Below are positions 35,261 to 44,988 of a stretch of DNA of 64,000 nucleotides, piece after piece. Source of the stretch: JASGCK01 sp031538565 (GTDB lineage Bacteria > Pseudomonadota > Gammaproteobacteria > Burkholderiales > Burkholderiaceae_C); contig JAVKLS010000006.1 in the NCBI GenBank assembly GCA_031538565.1, positions 1-64,000 of the forward strand, written 5' to 3'. The position numbers and the translations under genes were made by a program. The notes under the pieces were generated by a model. It worked only from the letters and a program-made list of their open reading frames with translations. It had not been told where the DNA came from and made no database searches. Each line of letters opens with the position of its first letter. Within the stretch, counting starts at the first letter, position 1.

Positions 35261-36694
35261 TCAATGCCCAGCCGCAAAGCTCGAGTCTGGCTTCACGGTT
35301 TTAAGAAGCGTCATCATGTCAGATTCGATGCGTGCCAGCGCCGCGTCGGTATGTCCCTCAAATCGCAAGACCAAAACAGGTGTCGTGTTGGATGCGCGAA
35401 TCAGTCCAAATCCATCGGGCCAGTCCACACGCAATCCGTCAATGGTGTTGATGGTGGCACTGGTGAAAGCTGCATAGTTGGCAGCCAAGGTTTGCAACTG
35501 GAAAACCAATTGAGGTGGCTCGCCCTCGGCGCACGCAACGTTGAGTTCAGGCGTAGAAAAGCTGGTCGGCAAGGCATCTAGCACGTCACTAACGCTGGAG
35601 TTGTCGCTCAAAATTTCTAACAATCTTGCACCTGCATACGTGCCATCGTCAAAGCCGTACCAACGCTCTTTAAAAAAAATGTGCCCACTCATCTCACCAC
35701 CCAGTGCCGCTTGCGCTTGTTTATCGCTTCTTGGTGTGGCTGCATCAATTTCGCGCATTTTGGCTTTGATGAGTGAATGCCCTGTTTTAAACATCAACGC
35801 CTCACCCCCCGCCGCTTGAATAGCGGGTGCTAGGCGTTGACTGCACTTGACGTCAAACACAATCGTGGCGCCTGGCACACGCGTAAGCACATCTTGCGCA
35901 AACAACATCATTTGACGATCGGGATAAATGGTGTTTCCGCCCTTTGTGACGATGCCCAGTCGGTCACCATCGCCATCAAAGGCAAGTCCTAACTCGGCGT
36001 CTGAGTCTTGCAGCGCGGCAATGAGGTCGCGCAAATTCTCTGGCTTACTAGGATCAGGGTGATGGTTAGGAAAATTGCCATCGACCGCACTAAAAAGCTC
36101 CACCACTTCGCAGCCCAATGCGCGAAAAATAGCGGGAGCCGAAGCGCCCGCCACACCGTTACCTGAATCAACCACAATTTTCATGCGGCGCTTGAGCTTG
36201 ATGTCGCTGACGATGCGCTGGCTGTACGCCGCTTGGATATCCACCTTGCGCGCATGGCCCGTTGCAGGAAGTGACCACTGGGACTCCTCCATCATGCGGC
36301 GCAACTCTTGAATGTCTTCGCCATAAATGGCGCGACCTGCCAGCACCATTTTGAAGCCGTTGTAATCACGCGGGTTATGGCTGCCTGTAATTTGAATTCC
36401 ACTTGTGCAGCGCGCATCGACTTCGCCCGTCGTTGCAAAATACAGCATGGGCGTTGTGACCATGCCCACATCGACAACCTCGACGCCTGCCTCACAAAGC
36501 CCATGGATGAGGGCTTGCGAGAGATATAGCCCAGACAGCCTGCCATCGCGCCCCACCGCAACTACCTGCTGCCGCTGCTTGATGGCCTGCGTGCCAAATG
36601 CTCGCCCTAGTCTGCGAGCGACTTCAGGATTCAGCGATGCGGGTGTCACGCCTCTGATGTCATAGGCTTTAAAAATATGTGGATCGAGTTTCAT
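35261..36694 (-). CDS. Phosphomannomutase/phosphoglucomutase
   Basis: A 477-residue alpha-D-phosphohexomutase of the AlgC/ManB type. The phosphoserine is Ser105 in TGSHNPRDYNG, the metal loop is FDGDGDRLG (about 239-247), the sugar loop is GGEMSGHIFF (about 329-338), and the phosphate loop is RASNTTPVLVLRFEG near the C-terminus. It interconverts hexose 1- and 6-phosphates for LPS or exopolysaccharide precursors, which suits its place before waaC. Overlaps hrcA by 4 nt. Confidence 0.9.
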   Translation of the reverse strand: MKLDPHIFKAYDIRGVTPASLNPEVARRLGRAFGTQAIKQRQQVVAVGRDGRLSGLYLSQALIHGLCEAGVEVVDVGMVTTPMLYFATTGEVDARCTSGIQITGSHNPRDYNGFKMVLAGRAIYGEDIQELRRMMEESQWSLPATGHARKVDIQAAYSQRIVSDIKLKRRMKIVVDSGNGVAGASAPAIFRALGCEVVELFSAVDGNFPNHHPDPSKPENLRDLIAALQDSDAELGLAFDGDGDRLGIVTKGGNTIYPDRQMMLFAQDVLTRVPGATIVFDVKCSQRLAPAIQAAGGEALMFKTGHSLIKAKMREIDAATPRSDKQAQAALGGEMSGHIFFKERWYGFDDGTYAGARLLEILSDNSSVSDVLDALPTSFSTPELNVACAEGEPPQLVFQLQTLAANYAAFTSATINTIDGLRVDWPDGFGLIRASNTTPVLVLRFEGHTDAALARIESDMMTLLKTVKPDSSFAAGH

Positions 36695-37707
36695 GCAAGT
36701 TTGTGGTGACTGAGCGCGTTGCTCACTAATTTAGAGGTGATATCGACAATGCGAATCATGCGTTCATACGGCATCCGCGTAGGACCAATAACGCCCAAGG
36801 TTCCGACAATTTGTCCGTTGATTTTATACGGCGCGCTGACGACAGAAAGCTCTTCAAATGGCACGACATGACTTTCACCACCAATGTAGATGCGCACGCC
36901 CTGCGCCTGCTCGGAGTTGTCCAACAAGTGCAGTAATTGCGTTTTTTGCTCAAACAAATCGAATGTGCGACGCAACTGGCCCATGTCGCTAGCAAAGTCG
37001 GAGACCGAGAGCAAATTGCGCTCGCCTGCAATCACCACTTCGTCCGCAGGCTGTGCCATGGCGTCCGAGCTGACCTGAACCGCGGCTTGCATGAGCGCAG
37101 CAATTTCGCCTTGCAAAGATTGCAATTCAGCCTTGAGTTGCATACGAACTTGCTCCATCTCCAAACCCGCGTAATGCGTATTTAAATAATTAGAGGCTTC
37201 AATCAACTGACTTTGCGAGTAGTCATTCGGCGTAAAAATGACGCGGTTTTGCACGTCACCATCGGGTGAGACGATGATGACTAAATAACGCTTTTCGGAC
37301 AGCCGCAAAAACTCGATATGTTTGAAAATAGCGTTGCGCTTGGGCGCGAGCACCACACCCACAAACTGCGACAAACTCGAGAGCAAATGAGCCGCGTTGG
37401 CAATCACTTTTTGGGGTTGCTCGGCAGCGAGCTCTGAGGGCACACCCGACAGGTCATCGCCTTGTACGGTAAGCATCGAGTCCACAAACAAGCGATAACC
37501 ACGCGCTGTAGGCACGCGCCCAGCCGAGGTGTGTGGACTCACAATCAGTCCAAAATCTTCCAAGTCCGCCATCACGTTGCGAATGGTGGCAGCCGATAGC
37601 TCTAGCCCTGGCGCTTTCGATAGCGTGCGCGACCCGACGGGCATACCGTCTGCAATGTAGCGCTCAATTAGCGTTTGGAGTAAAAGTTTGGCGCGGTCAT
37701 CTAACAT
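36691..37707 (-). CDS. hrcA: Heat-inducible transcription repressor HrcA
   Basis: A 338-residue repressor: N-terminal winged helix (SAATIRNVMADLEDFGLIVS, then PHTSAGRVPTARGYRLFVD), GAF-like and dimerisation domains, and the C-terminal VIGPTRMPYERMIRIVDITS. HrcA binds CIRCE elements before groESL or dnaK. No CIRCE (TTAGCACTC-N9-GAGTGCTAA) is seen in this window, so targets are elsewhere. ATG at 37707 has GGA 7 nt upstream; an in-frame TTG at 37719 is rejected. Its operon continues into LPS genes, unlike the usual grpE or nadK context. Confidence 0.93.
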   Translation of the reverse strand: MLDDRAKLLLQTLIERYIADGMPVGSRTLSKAPGLELSAATIRNVMADLEDFGLIVSPHTSAGRVPTARGYRLFVDSMLTVQGDDLSGVPSELAAEQPQKVIANAAHLLSSLSQFVGVVLAPKRNAIFKHIEFLRLSEKRYLVIIVSPDGDVQNRVIFTPNDYSQSQLIEASNYLNTHYAGLEMEQVRMQLKAELQSLQGEIAALMQAAVQVSSDAMAQPADEVVIAGERNLLSVSDFASDMGQLRRTFDLFEQKTQLLHLLDNSEQAQGVRIYIGGESHVVPFEELSVVSAPYKINGQIVGTLGVIGPTRMPYERMIRIVDITSKLVSNALSHHKLA

Positions 37708-37848
37708 TTTCATTTCCAAATCGTTTGTGATACTTCGTTATCTTCCTCACTCACTCCTCACCGCACTGACTGTACTGTTTCGTCGCTCGCTCGTTGATAC
37801 CTTGGCTCACTTTTGATTTGAATTTGAAAAGCCTATTTTTCCCCGCCC
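37708..37848 (-). other. Intergenic region between atpC and hrcA
   Basis: About 140 nt. No clear hairpin-plus-T terminator for the ATP synthase operon and no CIRCE element are seen; a GTGAGGAGTGAGTGAGGAAG purine tract precedes hrcA on the minus strand. hrcA may be transcribed partly by readthrough from atpC. Confidence 0.4.
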
Positions 37849-38265
37849 TTATTTTTTATCGCGAAAGCGGCGTAGCGCAGCGATTTGCGCCGCAAGCACC
37901 GCCAACTCGGACTGGGCTTTGGCCAAATCGATATCGCTCTTGGCATTTTTGAGCACTTCTTCAGCAGCCAAACGCGCAGCATTGGCCTTTTCTTCATCAA
38001 GATCTTTGCCGCGCACCGCTGTGTCGGAGAGCACGGTCACGCAGTTGGGTTGCACCTCTAACAGTCCACCTGCCACAAAAATAAATTCTTCGCCGCCTTC
38101 TGCAGTTTCAATACGCACCGTGCCAGGGCGGATGCGTGTAATGAGCGGCGTATGGCGTGGCTTAATACCTAGCTCACCCACCTCGCCAGGCAGCGCCACA
38201 AAGGTTGCTTCGCCTGAGTAGATGGACTCTTCGGCAGAGACCACATCAACGTGAATCGTGTTCAT
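37849..38265 (-). CDS. atpC: ATP synthase F1 epsilon subunit
   Basis: A 138-residue central-stalk subunit: N-terminal beta-sandwich (MNTIHVDVVSAEESIYSGEA, GEVGELGIKPRHTPLIT) and C-terminal two-helix domain (DEEKANAARLAAEEVL). It inhibits ATP hydrolysis by extending its C-terminal helices. Last gene of the atp operon, 50 nt after atpD. Confidence 0.96.
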   Translation of the reverse strand: MNTIHVDVVSAEESIYSGEATFVALPGEVGELGIKPRHTPLITRIRPGTVRIETAEGGEEFIFVAGGLLEVQPNCVTVLSDTAVRGKDLDEEKANAARLAAEEVLKNAKSDIDLAKAQSELAVLAAQIAALRRFRDKK

Positions 38266-38315
38266 AAATTCCCTCTTCAGTTGAACCAGCGCGAGCGCTC
38301 AGTCCCGCAAATTTA

Positions 38316-39716
38316 TTATATTTTTTTCGCTTTTTCGATGGCTTCGTCGATCGTGCCCACCATGTAAAACGCTTGCTCGGGCATATGGTCGCATTCGCCG
38401 CTGACAATCATTTTGAAGCCGCGAATCGTCTCCGCCAAAGTCACATATTTACCTGCTGTACCCGTAAACACCTCGGCAACATGGAATGGTTGCGACAAAA
38501 AGCGTTGGATTTTACGGGCACGAGCCACGGCCAGCTTGTCTTCGGGCGCGAGTTCATCCATGCCCAAAATCGCAATAATGTCGCGCAGCTCTTTATAGCG
38601 CTGCAGCGTACCTTGCACGGCGCGTGCAGTGGTGTAGTGGTCGTTACCCACGACCAGCGGATCAAGCTGGCGGCTGGTGGAGTCAAGTGGATCGACGGCT
38701 GGATAAATACCCAAAGCGGCAATATCACGCGACAGCACCACAGTGGAGTCCAAATGCGCAAAGGTGGTTGCAGGGGATGGGTCGGTCAAGTCGTCGGCGG
38801 GCACATAAACGGCCTGGATGGAGGTGATCGAGCCGACTTTTGTTGACGTGATGCGCTCTTGCAGACGTCCCATTTCCTCGGCCAGTGTGGGCTGATAACC
38901 CACAGCAGAAGGCATACGACCCAATAAGGCGGACACCTCAGTGCCAGCCAAGGTGTAGCGATAAATATTATCCACAAAGAACAGCACGTCTTTGCCTTCG
39001 TCACGGAAGGATTCGGCAATTGTCAAACCAGTCAAAGCCACGCGCAAACGATTGCCTGGCGGCTCATTCATTTGTCCGTACACCATCGCCACTTTAGAGT
39101 TTTCTAAATTGTCGAGATCAACCACCTTAGAGTCCGCCATCTCGTGATAAAAGTCGTTACCTTCACGGGTACGCTCGCCCACACCTGCAAATACCGACAA
39201 ACCACTGTGCGCTTTGGCGATATTGTTGATGAGCTCCATCATGTTCACGGTTTTCCCCACGCCAGCACCGCCAAACAAGCCCACTTTACCGCCTTTAGCA
39301 AATGGACACACAAGGTCAATCACCTTGATGCCAGTTTCTAGCAATTCTTGTGAGGGGCTGAGTTCATCGTAGGTGGGTGCTGTGCGGTGAATGGATGCCG
39401 TCTGTGCTTGATCGACAGGTCCGCGCTCATCAATCGGCGTACCTAGCACGTCCATGATGCGACCCAGAGTCGCTTTGCCCACGGGTACAGTAATAGCCGC
39501 ATCGGTGTTGTACACCATCAGACCGCGGCGCAAACCATCGGATGAGCCCAGCGCAATGGCACGCACCACGCCGTCACCCAATTGTTGCTGCACTTCTAAC
39601 GTCAAGGGCGAGCCTTCCATTTTGAGTGCGTCATAAATCTTGGGCATTTGCTGGCGTGGAAACTCCACGTCAACCACAGCACCGATCACTTGTACGATTT
39701 TTCCTTGGGCTTTCAT
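38316..39716 (-). CDS. atpD: ATP synthase F1 beta subunit (catalytic)
   Basis: A 466-residue catalytic subunit. Walker A is GGAGVGKTVNMMELI (about 146-160), VGERTREGNDFY carries the catalytic Glu, and Walker B is VLFFVDNIYRYT. ATG at 39716 (MKAQGKIVQVIGAVVDVEF) has TGGAG 7 nt upstream; an in-frame TTG at 39731 overlaps that site and is rejected. Together with alpha it forms the hexamer in the cytoplasm. Confidence 0.97.
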   Translation of the reverse strand: MKAQGKIVQVIGAVVDVEFPRQQMPKIYDALKMEGSPLTLEVQQQLGDGVVRAIALGSSDGLRRGLMVYNTDAAITVPVGKATLGRIMDVLGTPIDERGPVDQAQTASIHRTAPTYDELSPSQELLETGIKVIDLVCPFAKGGKVGLFGGAGVGKTVNMMELINNIAKAHSGLSVFAGVGERTREGNDFYHEMADSKVVDLDNLENSKVAMVYGQMNEPPGNRLRVALTGLTIAESFRDEGKDVLFFVDNIYRYTLAGTEVSALLGRMPSAVGYQPTLAEEMGRLQERITSTKVGSITSIQAVYVPADDLTDPSPATTFAHLDSTVVLSRDIAALGIYPAVDPLDSTSRQLDPLVVGNDHYTTARAVQGTLQRYKELRDIIAILGMDELAPEDKLAVARARKIQRFLSQPFHVAEVFTGTAGKYVTLAETIRGFKMIVSGECDHMPEQAFYMVGTIDEAIEKAKKI

Positions 39717-39748
39717 TTTTTGCTCCAGCAATTAAATTTCAATTTCAA

Positions 39749-40627
39749 TTAAACAGCCGCCGCACCAGCGACGATCTCTGACAATTCTTTGGTGATAGCC
39801 GCTTGACGGGTCTTGTTATAGACCAGCTTAAGCTCACCAATCACACTCCCTGCGTTATCGGTTGCGGACTTCATCGCTACCATGCGCGCCGATTGCTCGG
39901 ACGCCATGTTTTCAGCCACGGCTTGATAGACCAAGGACTCGATATAGCGCACGAGCAATTCGTCAATCACGGTTTGCGGATCGGGCTCATACAAATAATC
40001 CCACGCATGAGAAGCGCCTGCCGTTTGCGCGCTTGTCTGCATCGTCTCTGCCGATAAGGGCAACAGTTGTGTAATGACAGGCTCTTGCTTCATGGTATTG
40101 ATAAACCGCGTGTAGCACAGATACACGGCGTTGATCTCACCTTTCGCGTAGCTATCAAGCAGCACCTTGGTAGGCCCAATCAGCGCATCCAGATGCGGCT
40201 TGTCACCCAGCTGCGTAACGTGCGACACAACTTTAGCGCCCACGCGATTTAAAACCCCCAATCCCTTATTGCCAATTGCCACCGCCTGCGTACCCACACT
40301 CGCAGCTTGCAAATCTTTAATTTTGTTGGTTACCGCGCGCAAAATGTTGGTATTCATGCCGCCGCACAACCCTTTATCAGTTGTGACGACGATAAAGCCA
40401 GCCGTCTTCGCGTCATTCATCTGCATGAAAGCGTGCGTGTACTCAGGATTAGCCTTACCCAAATTAGCCGCGATATTGCGCACTTTTTCGCTATAAGGCC
40501 GCGCTGCACGCATACGATCCTGCGCTTTGCGCATTTTGGAGGCAGCAACCATTTCCATCGCTTTGGTGATCTTCTTGGTGTTTTCCACCGATTTGATCTT
40601 GCCTCGTATTTCCTTACCTGCTGCCAT
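39749..40627 (-). CDS. atpG: ATP synthase F1 gamma subunit
   Basis: A 292-residue rotor shaft: N-terminal helix MAAGKEIRGKIKSVENTKKI, TDKGLCGGMN in the centre, and the C-terminal helix with MKSATDNAGSVIGELKLVYN plus KTRQAAITKEL. Both terminal helices form the coiled coil inside the alpha/beta hexamer. 26 nt after atpA. Confidence 0.97.
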   Translation of the reverse strand: MAAGKEIRGKIKSVENTKKITKAMEMVAASKMRKAQDRMRAARPYSEKVRNIAANLGKANPEYTHAFMQMNDAKTAGFIVVTTDKGLCGGMNTNILRAVTNKIKDLQAASVGTQAVAIGNKGLGVLNRVGAKVVSHVTQLGDKPHLDALIGPTKVLLDSYAKGEINAVYLCYTRFINTMKQEPVITQLLPLSAETMQTSAQTAGASHAWDYLYEPDPQTVIDELLVRYIESLVYQAVAENMASEQSARMVAMKSATDNAGSVIGELKLVYNKTRQAAITKELSEIVAGAAAV

Positions 40628-40653
40628 GTTGGCTCCTTATGATCAGGTAGGAT

Positions 40654-42207
40654 TTAAGCAAACGACTTTTTAAAGGTCGCAATCGCGCTATTCAATTCAG
40701 CTTCAGCATCTTTATCCATCGCTTTAGCCGATTCCAATTTTGCAAGCAATGGTGCGTGCTTGTCTTTTAAATAGCTGTGCATACCCGATTCGAAGGCCAA
40801 GACTTTCTTAACTTCGACATCGTCCATAAAGCCCTTGTTCACCGCAAACAAAGTGGAGGCCATGATGCTGATGGATTGTGGGCTGTACTGTGCCTGCTTG
40901 AGCAGCTCGGTCACGCGCGCACCACGATCCAATTGCTTGCGGGTTGCCTCGTCAAGATCAGAGGCAAACTGCGCAAAGGCAGCCAATTCGCGGTACTGCG
41001 CCAGATCGGTACGGATACCGCCCGACAAACTTTTGACCAACTTGGTTTGCGCTGCGCCACCAACGCGGGAGACCGAAATACCCGCGTTAATCGCAGGACG
41101 AATACCCGCGTTAAAGAGTGATGTTTCTAAAAAGATTTGACCGTCAGTAATCGAAATCACGTTCGTTGGCACGAAAGCGGATACGTCGCCCGCTTGCGTT
41201 TCAATAATTGGCAGCGCGGTGAGCGAACCCGTTTTGCCTTTAACTGCACCCTTGGTAAATGCCTCCACGTAATCGGCATTAACGCGCGAGGCACGCTCCA
41301 GCAAACGGCTGTGGAGATAAAACACATCGCCAGGATAGGCTTCGCGACCTGGTGGACGGCGCAAGAGCAAAGACACTTGGCGATACGCCACAGCTTGCTT
41401 GGACAAATCGTCATACACAATCAAAGCATCCTCACCGCGATCGCGGAAATACTCACCCATGGTGCAGCCTGAGTACGCCGACACATATTGCATTGCAGCT
41501 GACTCCGATGCTGTTGCCGCCACCACAATGGTGTACGCCATTGCACCCGCTTGCTCTAACGAGCGCACCACGTTTTTAACCGACGATGCTTTTTGGCCAA
41601 TCGCCACATAAACGCAAGTGACGTTTTGACCTTTTTGGTTAATGATGGCGTCAATCGCAACCGCGGTCTTACCTGTTTGACGATCACCAATAATCAGCTC
41701 GCGCTGACCACGTCCCACAGGAACCATTGAGTCAATAGACTTCAGACCTGTCTGCAAGGGTTGATCCACCGACTTACGCGCAATCACGCCTGGCGCAACT
41801 TTTTCGATCACATCGGTCATCTTGGCATTGATAGGGCCTTTGCCATCAATCGGCTGACCCAGCGCATTGACCACACGACCAATCAGCTCGGGCCCCACGG
41901 GCACCTCCAAAATACGCCCCGTGCACTTAACGGTATTGCCTTCAGAGATATGCTCGTATGCACCTAAAATCACCGCACCTACGGAGTCACGCTCCAAATT
42001 CAGCGCCAAGCCAAACGAGGGCTGGCCATCGGCAGCAGCAGGAAACTCTAGCATCTCGCCTTGCATCACATCAGATAAGCCATGGATGCGCACGATGCCA
42101 TCCGTCACGGACACCACCGTCCCTTGGTTACGCACATCGACATTGGCCGTCAAGCCTTCGATGCGGCTTTTAATTTGCTCGGAAATTTCTGCGGAATTGA
42201 GTTGCAT
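40654..42207 (-). CDS. atpA: ATP synthase F1 alpha subunit
   Basis: A 517-residue nucleotide-binding, regulatory subunit. Walker A GDRQTGKTAVAID (about 170-182), the Q-loop EYFRDRGEDALIVYDDLSKQ, and the Arg-finger region SVSRVGGAAQ are present. ATG at 42207 (MQLNSAEISEQIKSRIEGL) follows GAAGGAC. It lies between atpH and atpG in the standard order. Confidence 0.97.
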   Translation of the reverse strand: MQLNSAEISEQIKSRIEGLTANVDVRNQGTVVSVTDGIVRIHGLSDVMQGEMLEFPAAADGQPSFGLALNLERDSVGAVILGAYEHISEGNTVKCTGRILEVPVGPELIGRVVNALGQPIDGKGPINAKMTDVIEKVAPGVIARKSVDQPLQTGLKSIDSMVPVGRGQRELIIGDRQTGKTAVAIDAIINQKGQNVTCVYVAIGQKASSVKNVVRSLEQAGAMAYTIVVAATASESAAMQYVSAYSGCTMGEYFRDRGEDALIVYDDLSKQAVAYRQVSLLLRRPPGREAYPGDVFYLHSRLLERASRVNADYVEAFTKGAVKGKTGSLTALPIIETQAGDVSAFVPTNVISITDGQIFLETSLFNAGIRPAINAGISVSRVGGAAQTKLVKSLSGGIRTDLAQYRELAAFAQFASDLDEATRKQLDRGARVTELLKQAQYSPQSISIMASTLFAVNKGFMDDVEVKKVLAFESGMHSYLKDKHAPLLAKLESAKAMDKDAEAELNSAIATFKKSFA

Positions 42208-42259
42208 GACTCGTCCTTCTTTTGTTTATCAATAAATTCGTAACAGAGCGCAAGGAGAC

Positions 42260-42790
42260 CTACGCCACCAGTGCGACCTTCATTTGATCCAGCCTTGCAC
42301 GCACCGAAGCGTCCAGCACCTCATCACCCACAACCACACGCACGCCGCCAATTAAACCTTCGTCCACTTGAACTTTGGCGTTTAATTTGCGAGCAAAGCG
42401 TTTTTCTAGTAACGTCACCAAATCCGTCAACGCCGCAGCATCGATTGGGAAGGCGCTATAAATAACCGCGTCATTCACCCCTTGGGCTGCATTTTTTAGC
42501 GCTTGGAATTGCACAGCAATTTCAGGCAATGCGCCAAGGCGTCCGTTTTCAATAATGACGGTCAAAAAATTGAGCGCTGCAGGACCCATGCTCGCACCAG
42601 TGACCGACACAATGAGTTCCGCAATTTGCGCATTACTTGCCAAAGGACTGCTAGAAAACTCCAACAGCGCCGCATCGGAAGCAACAACCGCCAAACTATT
42701 TAGCCACATCTGCACCCCACCAAGATCAGACTTGGACGCCTGAAACAAGGCCTCGGCATAGGGGCGGGCAATGGTTGCAATTTCAGCCAT
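42260..42790 (-). CDS. atpH: ATP synthase F1 delta subunit
   Basis: A 176-residue peripheral-stalk connector between F1 alpha and the b subunits. The N-terminal helical domain starts AEIATIARPYAEALFQ, and the C-terminal part carries KVQVDEGLIGGVRVVVGDEV and LDASVRARLDQMK. Stands 10 nt after atpF. Confidence 0.95.
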   Translation of the reverse strand: MAEIATIARPYAEALFQASKSDLGGVQMWLNSLAVVASDAALLEFSSSPLASNAQIAELIVSVTGASMGPAALNFLTVIIENGRLGALPEIAVQFQALKNAAQGVNDAVIYSAFPIDAAALTDLVTLLEKRFARKLNAKVQVDEGLIGGVRVVVGDEVLDASVRARLDQMKVALVA

Positions 42791-42800
42791 GACAACCCCT

Positions 42801-43271
42801 CTACAGCTCGCGCTTTAACTGATTCAGTAAATCAGCATGAGCAGCGCTATTGACCTCACGGCGCAAAATTTGCTCAGCGCCTTTCACGGCAAGCGCGGCG
42901 ACTTGCTCGCGCAAAGCCTCACGCACTTGCACGCTTTGAGCCACGGCCTCCGCCTTAGCTGCGGCAACAATTTTTGCACCCTCATCTACCGCGCGCGCCT
43001 TAGCTTCTTCAAGCATGACTTGGGCGCGGCGATCTGCCTCAGCCAAGCGAGCAGCAGATTCATTGCGCGACGCGACCAACTCAGACTCCACACGCTTGTT
43101 AGCGGCGGCAAGCTCCAATTTGGCGTTATCGGCAGAATCCAAAGCCGTTTTGATGGTGTCACGACGCAAATCGATAGCCGTCACCAAGGGCGGCCATATG
43201 AATTTCATCGTAAACCATACAAAAATTGCAAAGACAATAGCCTGCAAAAACAGGGTTGAATTAATGTTCAC
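42801..43271 (-). CDS. atpF: ATP synthase Fo b subunit
   Basis: A 156-residue stator subunit: one N-terminal membrane helix (MNINSTLFLQAIVFAIFVWF, residues 1-20, then TMKFIWPPL) and a long Ala/Glu/Arg-rich coiled coil reaching to F1. The first ATG is used. 35 nt after atpE. Confidence 0.96.
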   Translation of the reverse strand: MNINSTLFLQAIVFAIFVWFTMKFIWPPLVTAIDLRRDTIKTALDSADNAKLELAAANKRVESELVASRNESAARLAEADRRAQVMLEEAKARAVDEGAKIVAAAKAEAVAQSVQVREALREQVAALAVKGAEQILRREVNSAAHADLLNQLKREL

Positions 43272-43306
43272 GACTCACTCCCCTCCTAATAGTTAAAGGA
43301 GTCGAA

Positions 43307-43555
43307 TTAACGCAGCACAAAGGGGTTAGCAAACGCAAATAACAATGCAATCGCAACACCAATCAAGAAAGCCGCATCAATTAAACCAGCCAAAATAAAC
43401 ATCTTGGTTTGCAACTCATTCATAAGCTCAGGCTGACGCGCAGCCGACTCAAGAAATTTACCCCCCATCAACGCAATACCAATTGATGCACCAATAGCGC
43501 CAAGGCCAACAATTAAACCGCAAGCAAGCGCCACTAAGCCGAGAACGTTTTCCAT
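43307..43555 (-). CDS. atpE: ATP synthase Fo c subunit (proton type)
   Basis: An 82-residue hairpin of two membrane helices. The glycine-rich GLGAIGASIGIALMGG helix 1, the polar loop RQPE (residues 40-43) and Asp60 in LAGLIDAAFLIGVA are visible. The carboxylate is Asp and the Na+-binding Gln/Glu-Ser set is missing, so the ring is expected to translocate protons. Confidence 0.97.
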   Translation of the reverse strand: MENVLGLVALACGLIVGLGAIGASIGIALMGGKFLESAARQPELMNELQTKMFILAGLIDAAFLIGVAIALLFAFANPFVLR

Positions 43556-43599
43556 GAAGAAGCTCCTAAAAAGTTAAAGAAAAATAAAAATGAATTTCA

Positions 43600-44478
43600 T
43601 TAATGTGCATCGTGCGCCTGACCTGTATAGATCAACGTCAACATCATAAAAATGAAAGCTTGCAAAGTGATGACTAAAACATGAAACAACGTCCACACAG
43701 TCCCAGCAATGACATGACCAACAGCCAAACCAATACCGGTTAGCGAAACAGCCAAACCACCACCCATCAGCGCAATTAGCATAAACACCAATTCACCCGC
43801 AAACATATTGCCAAATAACCGCATACCATGCGACACAGTCTTAGCAATGTATTCAATCATCTGCATCAAAAAATTAATGGGGTAGAGCGCCCAGTGGTCG
43901 CCAAATGGCGCAGAAATCAACTCATGAGCCCATCCGCCCAACCCTTTAATCTTGATGTTGTAAATGAGGCAAAGTACCAAAACGGAAGTGGACAACCCAA
44001 GTGTTGTCGACAAATCAGCCGTCGGAACTACACGCACATACGCATTGAATCCCACGGCTGGTCCCGCAGAATGCCAAAAGAAGGGAATCAGATCAACAGG
44101 CAGCATATCCATGGCATTCATTAAGAACACCCATACAAAAACCGTCAGCGCCAAAGGAGAAATCAGCCTGCGACTCTTTTCATTGTGAATGACACCCCTC
44201 GCTTGAGTCTCCACCATCTCAATCAGCAACTCAACAGCAGCCTGGAACCGACTAGGAACGCCTGATGTTGCCTTACGAGCCGCCAACCAAAGCACAAAAC
44301 ACGCAATCACACCAAGCACTAGCGAGAAGGCAACTGAATCAACATTAAACAAAGAAAAATCAACAATATTTGTTTGCTTAACATTTTCAAACAAAAAATT
44401 CTTCTGCAAATGTTGCAAATGATGCTGGATGTATTCACCAGCCGTTGGAGCATTTGCTCCCGCGTGTTCAGCGGACAT
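43600..44478 (-). CDS. atpB: ATP synthase Fo a subunit
   Basis: A 292-residue inner-membrane protein forming the proton half-channels. The essential Arg lies in SHGMRLFGNMFAGELVFMLI (about 216-235), and the last helices carry LQAFIFMMLTLIYTGQA. About five membrane segments are expected. 3 nt after atpI, 44 nt before atpE. Confidence 0.96.
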   Translation of the reverse strand: MSAEHAGANAPTAGEYIQHHLQHLQKNFLFENVKQTNIVDFSLFNVDSVAFSLVLGVIACFVLWLAARKATSGVPSRFQAAVELLIEMVETQARGVIHNEKSRRLISPLALTVFVWVFLMNAMDMLPVDLIPFFWHSAGPAVGFNAYVRVVPTADLSTTLGLSTSVLVLCLIYNIKIKGLGGWAHELISAPFGDHWALYPINFLMQMIEYIAKTVSHGMRLFGNMFAGELVFMLIALMGGGLAVSLTGIGLAVGHVIAGTVWTLFHVLVITLQAFIFMMLTLIYTGQAHDAH

Positions 44479-44481
44479 GAT

Positions 44482-44964
44482 TCACATTCCCATTATTTTT
44501 AATTTCATAAGGCGGGGAGTTTTCATCACCCAGCAACATACCGCCCAATACACCTTCATTGTCAAAACAAAGCCTAGCACCAACATCAACCAACTCACTC
44601 CAGACACCACACGCGACGTCATCAAAAGCATCGCAACCGTCAACACAACCTTCACCAATTCCCAGACAAACATCCCAACGAGCAAAGCACTTGGAGAGGA
44701 CTGGCGGCTCCTTATCTGGCGTGATAACGCATACGCAAATACGCTGCTTGGCACAATTACGCACAAACCACCCCAAACCAATGAATACGTCTTAGCCGCA
44801 TTTTGCGTTACCAGCCGCGTGACGAAGGCAACAACCAACACAACCAGTACTTGCAAACTTATTACCCGCCACGGACTTAAAGGTGGATTTTTCTGCCTAA
44901 GCAGTTTCGCCTCTTCTTTGCTGAGCGGTCGAATGTTTAACTGGTCATCGGCACTATCAAACAT
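44482..44964 (-). CDS. atpI: ATP synthase assembly protein AtpI
   Basis: A 160-residue protein with an N-terminal cytoplasmic stretch and four hydrophobic segments (VISLQVLVVLVVAFVT; LVWGGLCVIVPSSVFAYAL; VWELVKVVLTVAMLL; LMLVLGFVLTMKVYWAV). AtpI assists c-ring assembly or Mg2+ supply in the membrane. First gene of the operon, preceded by a TATAAT. Confidence 0.88.
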   Translation of the reverse strand: MFDSADDQLNIRPLSKEEAKLLRQKNPPLSPWRVISLQVLVVLVVAFVTRLVTQNAAKTYSLVWGGLCVIVPSSVFAYALSRQIRSRQSSPSALLVGMFVWELVKVVLTVAMLLMTSRVVSGVSWLMLVLGFVLTMKVYWAVCCWVMKTPRLMKLKIMGM

Positions 44965-44988
44965 ACGAGAAGTTTAGCAAAGCGTCGA

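Noticed and set aside
37708..37848. CIRCE operator before hrcA
   Set aside because: No TTAGCACTC/GAGTGCTAA inverted repeat is present.
37800..37848. Terminator after atpC
   Set aside because: Only a broken GGCTTTT/AAAAGTGAGCC pairing without a T-run; too weak to call.
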